Below are positions 24,315-38,800 of a stretch of DNA of 64,000 bases, piece after piece (the first letter of the stretch is position 1; every line of letters starts with the position of its first letter). The position numbers were made by a program, and so were the translations under genes. The DNA is taken from contig WBMV01007704.1 in NCBI GenBank assembly GCA_013396655.1, positions 564,153-628,152 on the forward strand, read 5' to 3'. This DNA comes from Campylorhamphus procurvoides (lineage: Eukaryota; Chordata; Aves; Passeriformes; Dendrocolaptidae). The notes under the pieces are model-generated. The model saw only the letters and a program-made list of their open reading frames with translations. It was not told the origin of the DNA and searched no databases.

Positions 24315-24679
24315 AAACGACCCTAATATTGATAAGAAAACACACCATTTCGCATACATATCCAAACAGGTTTTGAGAGTGCATTTACAAATGCTGAGCA
24401 TTCTTGATGAGGTGTTATAAATAACTTGCAAAATGAGTGCAGTTTTCGGGAAATATGGAAATAATAAGTGTACACAAGGACAGGGATCCACCACAGAAAA
24501 CTGGCATACAAGTGCCATTTGTGAAAGTAATGCTTCTAATGACTTTGCTTTTTAGAAAATATTTACCCATTACTGTAAAGTAGGATGAGGAGACTTAACT
24601 TGAAGTCAATAAAAAGGGCAAAGCTTTGACTGGGATATTTGTCCAATTAATTGCACAAATTAAATGTTCCTCTCTGGCA

Positions 24680-24805
24680 GAATTACAGAATCATTTAGGC
24701 TGGAAAAGGCCTCTGAGATCAAGTAGAACCTTTGACTCATCACCACCTTGTCACCTAGACCATGGCACTGAGTGCCACGTTCACTTGTTCCTTGAACACA
24801 TCCCT
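24680..24805 (-). mobile_element. CR1 LINE fragment, older subfamily
   Basis: Reverse-oriented CR1 3' end of the TTTAGGCTGGAAAAGGCCTC type: ACAGAATCATTTAGGCTGGA, then GAGATCAAGTAGAACC, GACCATGGCACTGAGTGCCA and CCTTGAACACATCCC. This differs from the GGTTTGGGTTGGAAGGGACC copies and indicates an older subfamily. Confidence 0.82.
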
Positions 24806-27800
24806 TACATAAAATGTATTGCACCTTCTCAATGTGCAGTACAAAACTTATGTGATAGTTAAAATAAGTCATCAGAAAAATGAAAGTAGGACTGTGACTG
24901 TTATAAATAATAGTAAATTCCTCCAGAAGACAGTCTCTGAAATCACAAAGAAAAAAAAATGTAAAAACAAAGATATTTTGAGGAGTGAAGCTCTGTTTTC
25001 TCTGTATCAACAACAGAAAAAAAAAAGTCCAGGAAAAGATTCTGAGCAGCAATACTGAAAAGCATAATATTGACAAATATCTTGTAAGTTCTGCTGTGGC
25101 TTCCTAGTCTTTGCTAAACTCTGTGCCATAATTTCACTTCTTGGGCTTCACAACATATTTGAGTGGAGGAGCTTTGTTGTTACACCTCAAAGATAAAGAA
25201 AAATATCTTTTATTGTCAGAAGTTTGTTTCAGATACTAATATGTAAGCCACAGCCACTAAAACAGCTGGAAACACCAGCAATGTTTTTATTAAGAAAAAT
25301 GTCTTGAAAGATGCTACCAGTCTCTCCTATTGGGAGTAAATAACACCCAGCAGAATCACAATATATAACAGAAAATGAATTCCATAAAAATATCAACGCC
25401 AAGGTTAATGTGAAGTCTGATAAAATACTTTGAGTTTTTCAGATTTGATGATATGACCCAACCATGACATTTTTAATTGAGACAACAATTCAGACAAACA
25501 CAAAAATTATTCCAGTTATTACAACTGTCAGAAACCGCTTTTTCAAACAGAAAAAAAAAAGCAACTCATTCCTCCATGTAGCATTAACTGATAAATCAGC
25601 CATTAGCTTCTGTCTCCAGTATTGGCTGATAGACTCTGGGACATGAAGCTGCCCTGCTTTGAGGGCTTTGTTGTGGTTAGTTTTTTGGGGGCACTGTGTT
25701 TTAGCACGTCATTTTCACAGATAAAAAATGGCAGGGTTGTTTGTCAGCACGAGCAGGTGCTTCAGGGCTGCAGCTCCCAGAGCCCCGAGCTGGGCTCTGC
25801 TCTCCAGTTCCCACTGGAAACCCGCTATTATGCCCCATTCTGTGACCTGGAGCAAGAAACAAGCAGTGTCTGAAAAGTTAAGGCAGGGGTCAGTCTCTAA
25901 CTGAGGCAACTAATGTCTAGGTCAGATTTGAAGGATCTCTAATGTCATATATCATGAAATAAAGAGATTTAAGTAATTGTTGAAACGTGTAATTTCAAAA
26001 GCCAAGCACACAAAGAGAGGTGCGGGTTGGCTGCAGTGGGGAAAACCAAGCCTTGGTCTGAGGATGAGCAAGAGATTTACATTCTTGCATCAATAACCAC
26101 TGAGTCTGGAGATGTACAGACTCCTCTGTGCTGCAATCCAATCAGAATTATTGTATTGCTGAATAACTGAAAACAATTAGTAAGAATAATTGGCAATTTT
26201 CATAGCTTGGTCAGGAAAGGAGGGATGGTGTCATCTAAGGTCTTTATTCTTTTAGATGTACAGATATCAGAACAGTTTGGATGGTCAGGTTTAAGGATTG
26301 ATCCCCTAAGAAATAGCCCTTTCCTAAAACTTTCATTCCCACTGATTCCATTGGGATTGAAATGTTTGAAGGTGCTCAGTGCCTCTGTGTATTGTGGTTG
26401 TTGCTGTCAGAGTCCAAAGGTGGCTCAGGGGAAAAATATACCACAGGGTTTCCCATTTTTACTGCGTTCCTCAAATGATTAACTGGTTGTGGGTCAACCT
26501 GAAATGGATTATTTCTGATTCTCTTCTTTTTCCTCTGAAGAAATATAACACAGAAAAAGGTTCATAGCAGTACTCTTTCCAGGATTTATAGGGGCTGGTC
26601 CCTGCTGGTGGTGTTGATTCCCTTTCTTACAGAAAGCACAGGAGCAACTCAGCTAATTCTGGCTGTCATCATCCCTTTCCCATAGGAAAGTCAAGAGCAG
26701 CACAAACTTTAAACTACTCCAGGTAGGTTACTGGTGGTTCCTAGGCTAATCTAGAGTCCATAGAAACATTAGATGAGAGAAATATTTCTAAACTGAACTT
26801 CTCATTTTAAAAGCAGACCAAGAGAAATGGGAGGTAAGACAGCTTTATGAAAAATGAAAGAGTGGTCTTCACACCAACGTAACATAGAGAGTCTTTTGAA
26901 TCATACAGCTATCAGAAAAACCCACCAGTATATGTGGAATCTGATTTTATAAGATCAGCAAGAGCTTTGAATTGACATCATAAGTTGTATTAGAACTCAC
27001 CGCATGTTTCCACAGCATAAATGAACAGCACCTTGGCCACAGCTTCCCAGGGACACTCTGACAAGGCTTCTTGCAAAGCATCCCTACTTGCTGCAAGCTC
27101 TTCCTGGACTCACTCCAGATATCATTCCTGGAGGAAGGGGGTGCAAACACATGAATGCCTATCCTATTTCCCACATGTGAGCTGAATCCCTGGCTATCTT
27201 TCTGCAGCATTCTGTCTGCAGCCCTTTGTGTCCACCAGCACACACAGAGCCCACACTATTCCTCTCTCTTGCCATTGTCAGTGACTTACCAAACTCCCTT
27301 GTACTGGTAGGATATACCACCTTTTTGTTTATAGGACCAGGTCTCCACAGTAAGCCAGAGGTGGGAGCAACTCTGATCATATCACAGAGCTGGAAATCAT
27401 ACCCTGTTACCTTCCTTGCTATAAAAGACTGATTTTGAAAGGCTATTTCTAACTAATAGAGATAGTTGATCAGACAGGCCAACAGGGGAAACAGATTTAA
27501 GATTGCAGATTATGATTGAAGGTTACTTTGCATTAAGGATCACATTAGAAGAAAAGATGGAAACATCCACTAAAGTTGTGGTAACTTCTTGTTTGGGTAG
27601 CACCAGCTCAGTCCACCATGCCAATAACAGAGGTGCTTACCCAATTTGCAGCTGGGGGAGGAGGGACCTCATCATTCTGGGGAAAGGGTGAATAAGACAT
27701 GGCAGAGATGCCAGAACCTAGAGAAGACAGGAATAACAAGCCTTGGCTTCCCCTTCCAAAGCCAAGGACATGCGGTCTCTGGCATGAAGCTGACCCAGAC

Positions 27801-30800
27801 AAGCTGGGCTCTGCCTGGGAGCCAAAGGTATTGGAGCCCAGCAGAGCTCTGTGGCTGGACTGATCCCCTCCTGTCTCAGGGGAGTGCAGGATAGTATCGA
27901 CTGCATTATAGTTGGGGAACTCAGATCTTAATTGACTTGTCTGTATTATCCAAAGAAACGTTTGGCAGAAGGATACATCAGACTTGGGGTGTCCCATGAC
28001 CCCAAATGACAGTGTAAAACCCAGCTCACTTCTGCCTGCTGGATTCCCATCTGTTGTACTGTTAAAATTATTCTAAATAGATGTTTAATCTACTTCACAC
28101 TGTCACATTTAATAACTTGAAGTGTTGGAGCAGGGTCATTACTTACAACTCATAAAAGGAATTATTTAGTAAAAAACTCATATCACTTATTTGGTTTTGC
28201 TCTGTCCTTGTGGGAAAAACTTAGTTTTCTATTCCAATTTTCTGCATTTCCCAAGTGTGTCAGAAGCACAGCAAAAGAAGAAACAGATTCTGCAGAAATT
28301 TCTGTACTACAGACTTCTCACCAAAAGGATTTTAAAAATGAATGTCACTGTGCACATAACATAGGCTGAGATCGCAGCTGCATTGCTTAAATGTGTCTTT
28401 AGAGTTTTAATTCAACAGGAAAACCCTCTCAGAGAAATTAAATAGTACTCATGGGAAAGAATCCTTCTTTCAGCAAGTTTTTCCTGGGATTTTCAGGGCC
28501 ATTAACAAGCCTAATACACTGCATTACCTTTCCAGTCACTTCTATTTCCCTTTGTTGTGATACCTACTTAAAATATCAAAGCTGTGAGAAGTTCAATGAG
28601 ACATTGAAAAGTGAGCAACACAGGTTTTATATGACAATCCCGAATCCCTCCCTCTGTCTCTCTCTTTTTTTTTTTTTTAAAGTTCTTTGCCAGCATCACC
28701 AGATGAAAAAGAAATAAAAAGTCTGTGGGTGGGACATGAAGGACCGACAAGGTAAAGCCAGATCAAAAAGAAGCCTCCATTAATAAATCAAAGAGGTGAA
28801 ACAAAGGGCAGAACAGGGGGAAAAAAAAAGTATTTTGAATCCTGTAACCTAGATGTAAACTGTCCTAATTCAGCATTATTTAGCATTCACAAGATTAATT
28901 CTTGGACATTCCAGGCTGAAGAAGACGGAAGGGTGAAGCAATATTCACGTGGTATCAGGAAAAATGGCAAGGTTAGGAATTAGTGGACAAAATCAATTTA
29001 TCTTTTCTGGAGAAAAGGAAAGGAAAAAAGTGCTAGTCTTTGATATTTCTGATTAAATGTTAATATTTGTGGTGGGGTTTAGTATACACAACTATTGGTC
29101 TAATAAAGAAGGCAATTGGAAAAAAGGAAGTGCTGATGTAGCTCTCACACTGAGATAATTTGTTAAATATCACTGGACAGAAATAAATCTCTGAAATACG
29201 AGCTGGAGGGGCCAGGCCTATCACTTGTCATTTAGCCAAAAGTCAGGAGGTTCATTTTTCCAATTAGATTTCCATCAGAACTTTGCCAGTAGAGCTGTTT
29301 TGCTCATCACTGTGACTCTGTATGAGACGCACCCAACAGAGCTGCCAGAGCCTCACAGTGCAGAGGCAGCTGGGGACCAACCCAGGAGGATGTTTTGGAG
29401 GGCACTTCAGCATCCTGGGATACCACCTAACACATATTCCATGCCCTGCATGGGTTTGGGATCCAGCCACTCCATTATCTTTGGCAGTCCTGGCCCAAAA
29501 AGCCTTTGTCAAGGCTTAGAAGACGTTCTGAATTCAGACCAAATCCTGACTTCTGCTGGTGGATGTCATACATTGAACCAAACTTTATCCTGATTTTCAG
29601 TATCCAACCCAGGTCTGGTGGGCTGAGGAATTAAAATCCAGAAATCCCACTCAACTTGCAATATAATATGCATAAAATTCTGAGGAGTCAAAATAGATTC
29701 AAATATGTATAAACATCCAGAAATCTTGTATGATTTGTGATGGATAAATATGAATTAATGACTTATTAAGAGTATATAAAATAGAAAAATGAGATATTTC
29801 CACCTTGAATACACCTTAGGGGGACCATACAAATGTATTTTCACGCATTTGTATTTTTTAGAAGAAAATTAGTGACTCTCCTCTTGCCATTGGTATATTC
29901 TGGACAGTAAATTTAGTTAGGGAACATGTGAGACTTCTGCAAGGCATTGCTGTTTGTACTCAAGTACTTGGCCCTGGGAATCCTCCAAACCAAGCTGAGA
30001 TTCAATCTATATCATCCCATTGAGTGAACTCACAGATGTGAAGATCTGGTAAACCAAATCCAAGCGCCCAGGTCTAACTTTAAAACTAACATAAAAAAAC
30101 CTTGCTGCTGTAAACAGAGATCTGCACCTGCTGGGTTTATTTCCAAAGATACAGGTATAAATCTTCACTACTGTCTTTGCTTTATTTATACTTGCTGGTC
30201 TCAATTTGGAATTGAAGGCAAACTTTTTATTTTTCATCAATGATCTGCTACATTTAAAAAATAAATATTCTTTGGAACACACTTATCAAATAAGATATCC
30301 ACTACAGTTCTTTAACAAGGAAACATTTCTTTGCCTGGCACTTTCAGGTGGACTCGATAACCCCTAATCCTCAACTGCTCCATAATCTCTTCTTGTTTTG
30401 TAAAGAGCCTTTAAGAAATTAACTCAGACATGCCTTTGATGTGGGTTTGTCCTTTATTTACTACAGCTTCTGAAAATCTTTGATAAATTAATCTCATCAA
30501 TAGAACAGCAATGTGTAATTCATACTTGGATGCCTGCTATTGAAGGAACTGCTATTCAGCACTGCTGCTCAGTGAGTTAGAGGTTCAGGAGAAACATACA
30601 AGAGGCAATCCTCACTAGAAGGGTTTCATGTTGCCAGGTGAGAGACACTTTGTGTGTGCTGAAGAAGCAAACAATTTCTTCCATAACAAATTCCATATAC
30701 TTGCACAGTGCTTCTTCCTGCAGTTCTCCATCTGTGCATGTGTGATCCATGAAGGCTCAGCTGTCAGAATCAGTGGGTTCTGGGAGATTTAAAAAGAAAT

Positions 30801-32060
30801 ATAAATATGTATGATTACAAATAAAACCAGGCATAAATAAATAAGCATTTATAAATGACTCTGGGTGTCTGTGTGCATACTCCAGCAGTGTTCAGTGAGG
30901 TTGCTGCCACATGCCTTGCTGCAGCGTTTCACAGTGGCCTGTCGTGCAGCTCTTTACACTCTGTGAACTGACACATCTCAGATTAATCCTCTATTTATCC
31001 CTGCAGAAATGAAATCTAATTCACATGCCATGCGGCACCAGGCAACTGTTAAGGTGTGAAAGCAGAAGCACTTGCCTGAAGCAGAAGTGGTGGGACCCCA
31101 GGAATGCAGGGCCTGTATCTGTTTGGATGCCAGGAAGGACCTAAAAAACAGGGCTTTAAGCATCTTGTACAATCAAACCACTGACAGTGCAAGCATCAGC
31201 TGAAAACACAGACTTGGGGAAGCACTCTTGTTGTTGTCAGCTTGCACTAAGTAATAGGACCAAAAGCCTCTTAGAAATCACCCAACTTTTGAGCTTGTTC
31301 TTAATTTTATGGCTTAAAATTATGATTTCAGTCCTTAGCATTTTCTTTTCAGAATGAGCAGCATTCCAAAAACCTTTGACACAGAAAATGGACACAATGG
31401 ACACAAGCAACATTATAATTAGGCAAAGTCTATTTTGGGAATGTCAGAAAGAATGTCAAGAGTCTGTTGAGTAGGTGCCCAGTGTAAGCATTTGGTATAA
31501 TGACTCTATTTGTCCCATTTATATCCAAGATCATAACATTTTTCTAAACTGTAGGGCAAAAGGAGAAGAGACTTTCTCAATCCCTTCTTCCCACACTTTG
31601 TAGTGATCTTCTCTTTTAAGATTCGCTCTGTCTCTGTCTTTACTTGTGTTCTGCTCTTGTCCCTTTATTCATACACCAAGAAAAGATGCAAATGTTTCAA
31701 AACATTGTGAACACAAATCGCAGTGTGAAAGACCAGGCCTAAATTCACTGTGATGTCTCCCTGCTCTCAGAGGAGAAGGGAGCAGAGCAGGAAAAAAGAG
31801 AAGACAAAAGACACTGCTTGTCTTGCTTAATTTGTAAAAATGCTGGTCATATCAATCAGTGAATCCAAGGGGATTAATGTTTGCATTTGTATTGCAATAA
31901 AAAGCAGCTGAAGGAATTTGAAATGTTTTCCACTCTTCCCTGCTGTGATGGATGACTTTGGACATTGTTTTGTAGTATTCATATTCAACAGCTCAGATAT
32001 CAGAGCAGTAAATTCACTGTCCTGACTCTAGGAAGAATTCTTTTTTCTCTTTTTTTTTTA

Positions 32061-32232
32061 CCCTGAAGGTGGTCAAACATTGGTCTGGGTTTCCTAGAGA
32101 TGTTTTGAAATCTCTGCCCTTGGACATATTCTAAACTTTACCAGCTGCTTTAACTGGGCTTCCTTCAGGAGGAGATTGGATTGGATGACCTCTGAAGGGG
32201 CCTTCCAACCCAGGTTATTCTATAATTCTCTG
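32061..32232 (+). mobile_element. CR1 LINE fragment, plus orientation
   Basis: A 3' CR1 end in forward orientation: GGTCAAACATTGGTCTGGGT, then GGAGATTGGATTGGATGACC, GGGGCCTTCCAACCCAGG and a terminal TTATTCTATAATTCTCTG. It is 5' truncated and diverged. Confidence 0.85.
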
Positions 32233-34864
32233 CTAATGACCTATAAAATGGCTAAAGAGATGTCGGCCTTCCCCCTCACATGACTGCAAAACAGGGGAAA
32301 AATATGATGCCCTCTTCTCTATAAATCTTCAAAAGTCACAGTGGAGATACCAGTGATCAATACATTTTTTGTGAAGCTGAAGGATTTGGTCATTCAAATT
32401 TTCAAATCAGGTTGAAGATTTCTCAGTTTGGTTTGTGGATGGATGTGTGGAAACCCGTCTATCAGCTCTATCAGATTTTAGGCGATGCCTCCAACTGCTT
32501 CTTCTTTTTCTTCTTCCTCTTTACCTTTTTCCCTTTCTGTATTTTTACTGACTAATTAGTAACTCCAGCTCAGCAGTTATCCTTGTTTTATATATGAACT
32601 TACTTGCATGGAGAGTTGAGTAGTTTAGTCATTGGTATGCATCTTTTTTTAGGTTTTTTTCACATAAAATAAGGAAACACTACAAGGAGAACATCTCAAG
32701 AACAAGCTTAGCTGATAAGCAAATGTGTCAGAAAACTCCCAGCCACCATGATGATATTTCTGTGTCTGCTAATTAATCTGTGAAAGTCCAAGAAGTGATA
32801 ACTGTAGATACATAGATTATTCTATAGATATGTTACAAAAGAATCTCCCAGTATGATAAAATATTTAGAAGGCTGATAAATGCCAGCTAACTTACCAGCT
32901 AAAGATGACATCAGTAGAAAAAAATGCTCCAGACAAAAACATTTGGAAGTATATTATTTATTATTTATTTATTTGCTTTTCCCATATAGAACTAAAAAAA
33001 AATGCTTAGATCAAGGGCTAACTTCTGTCATCATTTATGATGAAATAAACCCAAGCTGACTCACCTAGTCCTGCCTTAAGTCATGGTTTGCATGCCTGAT
33101 GAATTTAGCACAAAGTGCTGTATCTAATACACTCTGGTTCTCTATGAAGGTTCTTGCCTCCCAACTCTACGTGCTGCAGTGAAGGCTTCTACTTCAGAGT
33201 TTATTGTCCCTAGAGGTGTTGGAGGCAGATAAACAGATTTGGTGACTAAACACTGAAGTCGGTAATTTAAGCTGTAAGTAGGTGTGGGCACCAAAGTGTC
33301 TTTTCCTTAAATCCTTCTAAACCATGGTCTAGATGTACAAGTGCATGCTGCAGACATCTAAAGTGAGGGGAGTAGAACCTCACCTTCTACCCACCAACCA
33401 ACACATTTCCCCAGAGCAGTGCTGGAAACAGAGGGAGGCTGCAGCTCCAGCCTGGAGAGGACATGCACTGGGCTATAAGAACAGTCCTCTGAGCACCAGA
33501 ATCTCCCTGTAGATGACCCTTCTTCATGCTCCTCAAAAGCCAGATAAATCCGCTAAATTCAGATGATCCTTTCTGCGATATGAGCACAGTCTGTATCTCC
33601 ATGGACACAGAAGCTGCACTGAAGCCCAGGGGAATTTGGCTGTGGGCTGTTCTGCTCTGAGGCTGTCAGAGGAATTGCTATTTGAGGTAACAGCACAACT
33701 TGTGAATTTCCTCATGCATAGACACAGAAAAATGAGATGGGACAACATTCCCTGAGCAAGGAGCCCTTCGTGAAAGGGAACTGGAGAAGTGGAAAGTCTG
33801 TGCTCAATTACATTAACCAGATAAATCATTTATGTGCCCCGAATCAAATTTGCTGCATGATTTAAGGGCGTCATCACCATATGCAGTGTTGTCATTCCTG
33901 GTTAGTTGTTATTTCCTTGTTATTAATTCTAATTCTTATTGCCTCTCAACTGTCTGAGCTCAGAAGGAGAAGTGCTTGGGTTTTCTGTGCTCTGTTGCCA
34001 TGTAATGTGATATAAAGCAGGTTTGGACTGCCTCCCTGAATGCAGGCACCCAGAACTAGGCCAGAAATCCCTTCCACTGCAGCTGCTTACCATTAAATCA
34101 TGGACCTCCTCGAGGAGCCCTATGTCCTCGTGTCAAACTGCATGAGAACCTACAGGAAGATACTCACATGACAACCAGGAAATCCCCTGCAATATGGTAG
34201 ATGTGCATCTTCTCCATATTTCTGGGTGCAAAAGTCTTTGTGATTCAACAGAATCAGTACAGAATTATGAAGGGGATTTACATGAATGTGTATTTGAATC
34301 TGCACAGCAAGAGGGCCGCTATTATTTCAGCAGAGATGCTCAAAAAAAAATTTAGTGGAAATGAGAATTCTAAAACCATTGAGCAGAGGAAAAAAATTAA
34401 AATTCCACAAAGTTTTGTTATTTTCCAACCAAGGTTTTGGCAGATGAAGCAGGTTGTTTTGCTGAAAAATTGATTTTATGTTGTATTTTTATAAACGAAC
34501 ATGCGCATATCGCTGTTTTTAATTTCAAAGAGTTTTAGGCATGCTATTTATGTGGTTGTAGTTTTCACTGTAGTCAGCACATTTTTCCTCATATATTGAA
34601 AAACTTTTGATTAAAAGAAAAAAAAAGGCAAAGCTGCAGTGAGATCAGGCTCTGTGTCAACAGACTCTTGTAGGATTCAATAATATTTGCTGAGATTCAA
34701 AGATATTTTCACCAGGCCTCATTTCCTGGGCACTGAATTCCAATAGTCAAGGTTTGAAAGCTTATTTAAACACATTTCACTTTTAGTGAAGTCACTTTGA
34801 AATTGAGAATGGCTTATGATTTTTCTAAGTACAAAAGAATCATAAATATTCAGTTTTTTTTTAA

Positions 34865-34905
34865 AATCATAGAATCACGGAATGGTTTGTGACCTTAAAG
34901 ATCTC
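34865..34905 (-). mobile_element. CR1 3' tail remnant
   Basis: Only the terminal part is left: AATCATAGAATCACGGAATG, GTTTGTGACCTTAAAGATC. The central GGTTGGAAGG block is missing, and sequence beyond it does not match CR1. Confidence 0.65.
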
Positions 34906-35734
34906 TGGTGTGCAGGATGGACAGCACCTGCAAGGAGCAGGTTTGGTGCCTCTCCAGAGCTCTCTGCTCTGATGAGGACTCTCATCCTTTTTCCCAGCAC
35001 AGCAAAGCCATTGTTTTTGGCAGGTGTATAGTACTAATATTAGTCTACCTCACAAGCATGTTTCCTAGACTCAATTAATTTAGAGGTAATTAGAAAGTGC
35101 TCTATAACTGAGTTGCAATCTCTGCCATCACCTGTAGGATTTTTCCCACTAGCTTCAATGTGGAGGGTATTTCATTGTACAATAAAACCAAAAGAAAGGT
35201 TGGGTTTTTTTATCATTATTCTAGTATAGTAAAAATAGGACAACACACCCAGAGCTTTCAAAGATGTAGCAATATCGATCTGCTGTCACTGACCTCCTAC
35301 TGCTGCCAGCAGAATGACTAAGGAAAGGCTGTTTATTTTCCTATAGATCAAAGAGAGGCAACAAAAGAGATCTCCCGAAAAGGTGGTTCACTGCAGAAGT
35401 CAGTGCTCTTGTTTCCCTGTCTGATCAGCAGATTCCTTCAGCTGCTGCTCAGTCAGCCCCAGCCCTGCCATCAGTCTTGTCAGACAAGATGCCTGGCTCT
35501 TCCCAGGCTGCATGGGAGAATAACAGTGTGGCTCTGGCACCGCTAAAATACAATGGATGGGAGCTGGAATATAAAGTGGGGAATTCCTCACATACTTTCC
35601 CATTTTCATGGACTATTGGCAGTGAAGAAGCTAAAAAAAAAAAAAAAAAAAGAAGGGGGAGAAAAAGAGGCGCACTTTGGCATTCAGCCAGATATTTCAT
35701 TCATTTCCCTTTTCGTTGCCTGAAGTCATCCCAC

Positions 35735-35890
35735 AATGTGCTCCCCGACCCCTCTTTTCTCCCGCATCCTTTGCCTCCCTCCCCTCGCAGCCTCCCTCAG
35801 CCCCAGGGGCACTGCAGGAAGGCTGGTCCTGGCTCCAAGGACAGGAGCCCCTGGGCGCCCACATCTCTGCGGTGCTGCTCCCTGCTCTGA
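35735..35890. other. GC-rich patch
   Basis: A short C/T-rich, CpG-containing patch in AT-rich DNA. Frames on both strands stay open across it because of composition. I see no splice sites or family match that would make it an exon. Confidence 0.5.
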
Positions 35891-38800
35891 TGTAGAACCA
35901 GCGAAAATCCCCCCATGGAGTAGCAATTTTTCACCTTACCAACATTTTCAGCCTTGGAATGTTCCATAGGACCACCTTAGGCAACCCATCGAGGTTTGGT
36001 GGAAATCCCTGAGACTGCAACACCCCGTGTCAGCTTTTCCCTGGGGCTTTTCTGTAATCCTTACCTGAAATGTCTTCCTTAAGGCTTTAGGTGCATCCCA
36101 AATCCCCACTGGAGTGTGCCTACTGAAATTCCAGGACTATGCCAGTTGCCTAAACAAGTCCCTCCGCTGTGCTGTGCAGGGATATTGGGATGTGTTACAC
36201 GGAGCTGTTTGACTCAGTTTAGGAGCAGTTTATATTTTAGGGATTAGAGCAGGTCTTGCAATATTTCCGTCCCAGTGAAGGTTATTTAATATTTGCGAAA
36301 CACAGAAGGTGTGAGAAGTAGCACATTTTTCTGCAGTCAAAGAACACTAACCAGCAAATTTGTTATCTTAAAAATTATGCTGAGGGGCAAACCTCTCAAA
36401 GACTTCAGCTAATACATTTTAAAAGACTGCTCTTCTATAATAATTTAATGAAAATGTGGTCAAAGAGCTTTAAGGCAACCTTTGAGTGAAAATCTTTATA
36501 CTAACAGTTGGATATGTTTGCACAACAGTCATTTCAGGACAGTGGTTTAGATACCTCTATTGTTCATCAGGGACCAGGTCCTTGAGTATCTTACAGATTG
36601 AGATCTTTATCCCAAACAAATAGCCAACAAAAATGCATATACTACTCAAGGAACCAAAAGCCTATTGGCTGAAAAATAGGCCAAAAGGCTATTTTTTAGG
36701 TTGAATGCAGATATGGTTTTGTTTTACTTATAAAGCAATTTCAGTTTTCTAGGGTTATTCTGTAGAATTTATGAAGGAATTAATATAACAGACTGTGCAT
36801 GTTAAGGTAATGTTCTGAGTTGTAGAAGTGACTGTGGTTCCAAGTCTAACATCTACACTGGATCTTTCTCATCTTGTCAGTGAATAATACGGTGATATTC
36901 CCTGTAGGAAAAGTTGTAGCAGAAGGAAAAAAAGAAAAGAAGGGAAACCTGCCAGTGGACAGAGGGAAGAGTGAGACTGTTGTCTTGTCAGGAAGTAAAG
37001 ATGAAGAAAAACAAAACAAATGAAGTATTGCTAATGGCACTTATACTCTACAAAACCTCAAGAATATTGCTTGCAAATCTAGGTTGACCAAAATATTTGA
37101 GTTTGCAGTTTATTACTCAGGTTCTGGCTGCATCTACAGTCATAGCCCAGTCTTAAATGAGACTACTGAGTAGCTCCCATGAACACCAGCACAGGAGCAC
37201 ACCTGAACCCACACAATGCTGAGCCCTTCACTCTACCTGCACCACCTTCAGGACCTAGGTGAGGAGCAGAGCACAGCCCAGTGCCCATCCCACACTCCCT
37301 ACCTTCACCCCAGCAGCAAGGGGGTACAGGGAAGGGCTATTCAGGTGTCCCCAAGTCATGGGCTGCCACCCTGCATCCAGCTGGAGCCCAGGGGCAGGGG
37401 CTGCCAACACTGAGCCCACCACTTTGAAAGGCTATGGGTGCAGTCTGTAATTTGGCTTTCAGTGTGAATTCCAGCTCTTTCCACAAGTACAAAGGTGGCC
37501 TGTTGATTGATATCTTAGTGTTATCATAGAAACACTTTCTTAAATCAATCCTAGATAGAAATGTGCCATGGTTGCACCACAGACAGGGACAGCCCTGTGC
37601 TGGGCAGTAACATGTGCCCAGACACACTTCCACTGCCAGTCACAACAGCTGGAGAGACACAGCAACTGAGGAATTTCATCTGGTGTGTTTCCATAAGGCT
37701 AATGAGAGAAAACCTCACTTGGCTTCCCACCACACGGCAGTCTCACCTCCGTGTAACAGGACAGACATCCCTTGCAAAGTGGGGCTGACCATGAGAAGGA
37801 TAAATGGAACAAGCAAAAATTTGGGATGTTCGGGTCTTATAAACAGAAGAGCTATAAAAGTGAGACAGAAAGAGGATGCAAGTGCAATAAGTAGCTAGAG
37901 AAGGAGAAATTATGCAAACTTCCAAAAGGATTGCAGTGATGTCATGTTTGGTGGAGTCTTACGAAGGGTTAGTATTAGTGCACTGTTAGACCTCTGATTT
38001 ACAAATCTTCGGATTCAGAGATGTGCAAGTGTCTCACACGCTGGTGCCCAAACCAGTGGATTGAGTCAGCTCTGGAATGCCATTAAAGTAAATGCTGTCT
38101 AATGTTCTACTTTTTAAACACAAATATCAAAGAGAGGGAAAAAAAGAGAGAGTTGGAGAGCTGGGGAGGATGGAGGGAAGACTCAATTGCTTTTGCAGAA
38201 ACCGCAGTTTCTTTCAGAAACCCTGTTATTGACATCTTTCCCCAGAAAACATTTTGTCATGCACATCAATGTATGTCTTTAAGGAAATCAATCTAGAGGA
38301 GTCAAACCCACAATCGTCATGTGACAGATTTTCAGATGGTGTTCTCATCAATCACACTGATAATGAGGTGGCAAATTGCTGTCTTATAGCAAAATCAAAA
38401 AGACAACTACCCCAGTAGGTGTCAATGAGTGTGTCAAAGGATTGTCCCTAGGGGAGTCTGAGAAGGGTCTCAGAAACCTCTTTGTGAAGCCTGAATGCAG
38501 AATACTTTATTGATCACTAAAGAACTTGCACTGACATGTCATTTCCCCATGACATTTGAACCACCAATTTCCTAACTCATGGTTACCTGATTGGCAAACA
38601 CTTTAGGAGTTTTCTTTCCCTTTAGACATACTAAAAAGTCTTGGTTTAGTAGTAACTTAGTCTTTCATTTCCCAAAGAAGAGCAAAACCAAAATTTTGCA
38701 AACTGGAAGCAAGCTAAATGTTGGAAAATATTTAATGACATATGATCATTCTGACCCAGTTAAAATAATTCAGAATTGACTTGTTTAAATTATATTCTGA

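Larger units (their letters stand above)
22456..32060. other. Intergenic, no gene recognised
   Basis: AT-rich sequence with one old CR1 (24680-24805), a (CA)n run, a 21-bp tandem duplication and a homeobox/SOX motif segment at 23640-23900. Frames up to about 138 codons occur but none has family, splice or composition support. Confidence 0.65.

Noticed and set aside
35477..35890. 137-codon plus-strand frame with poly-lysine
   Set aside because: The lysines come from an A-run and the proline-rich end from a C/T-rich patch. It is compositional.
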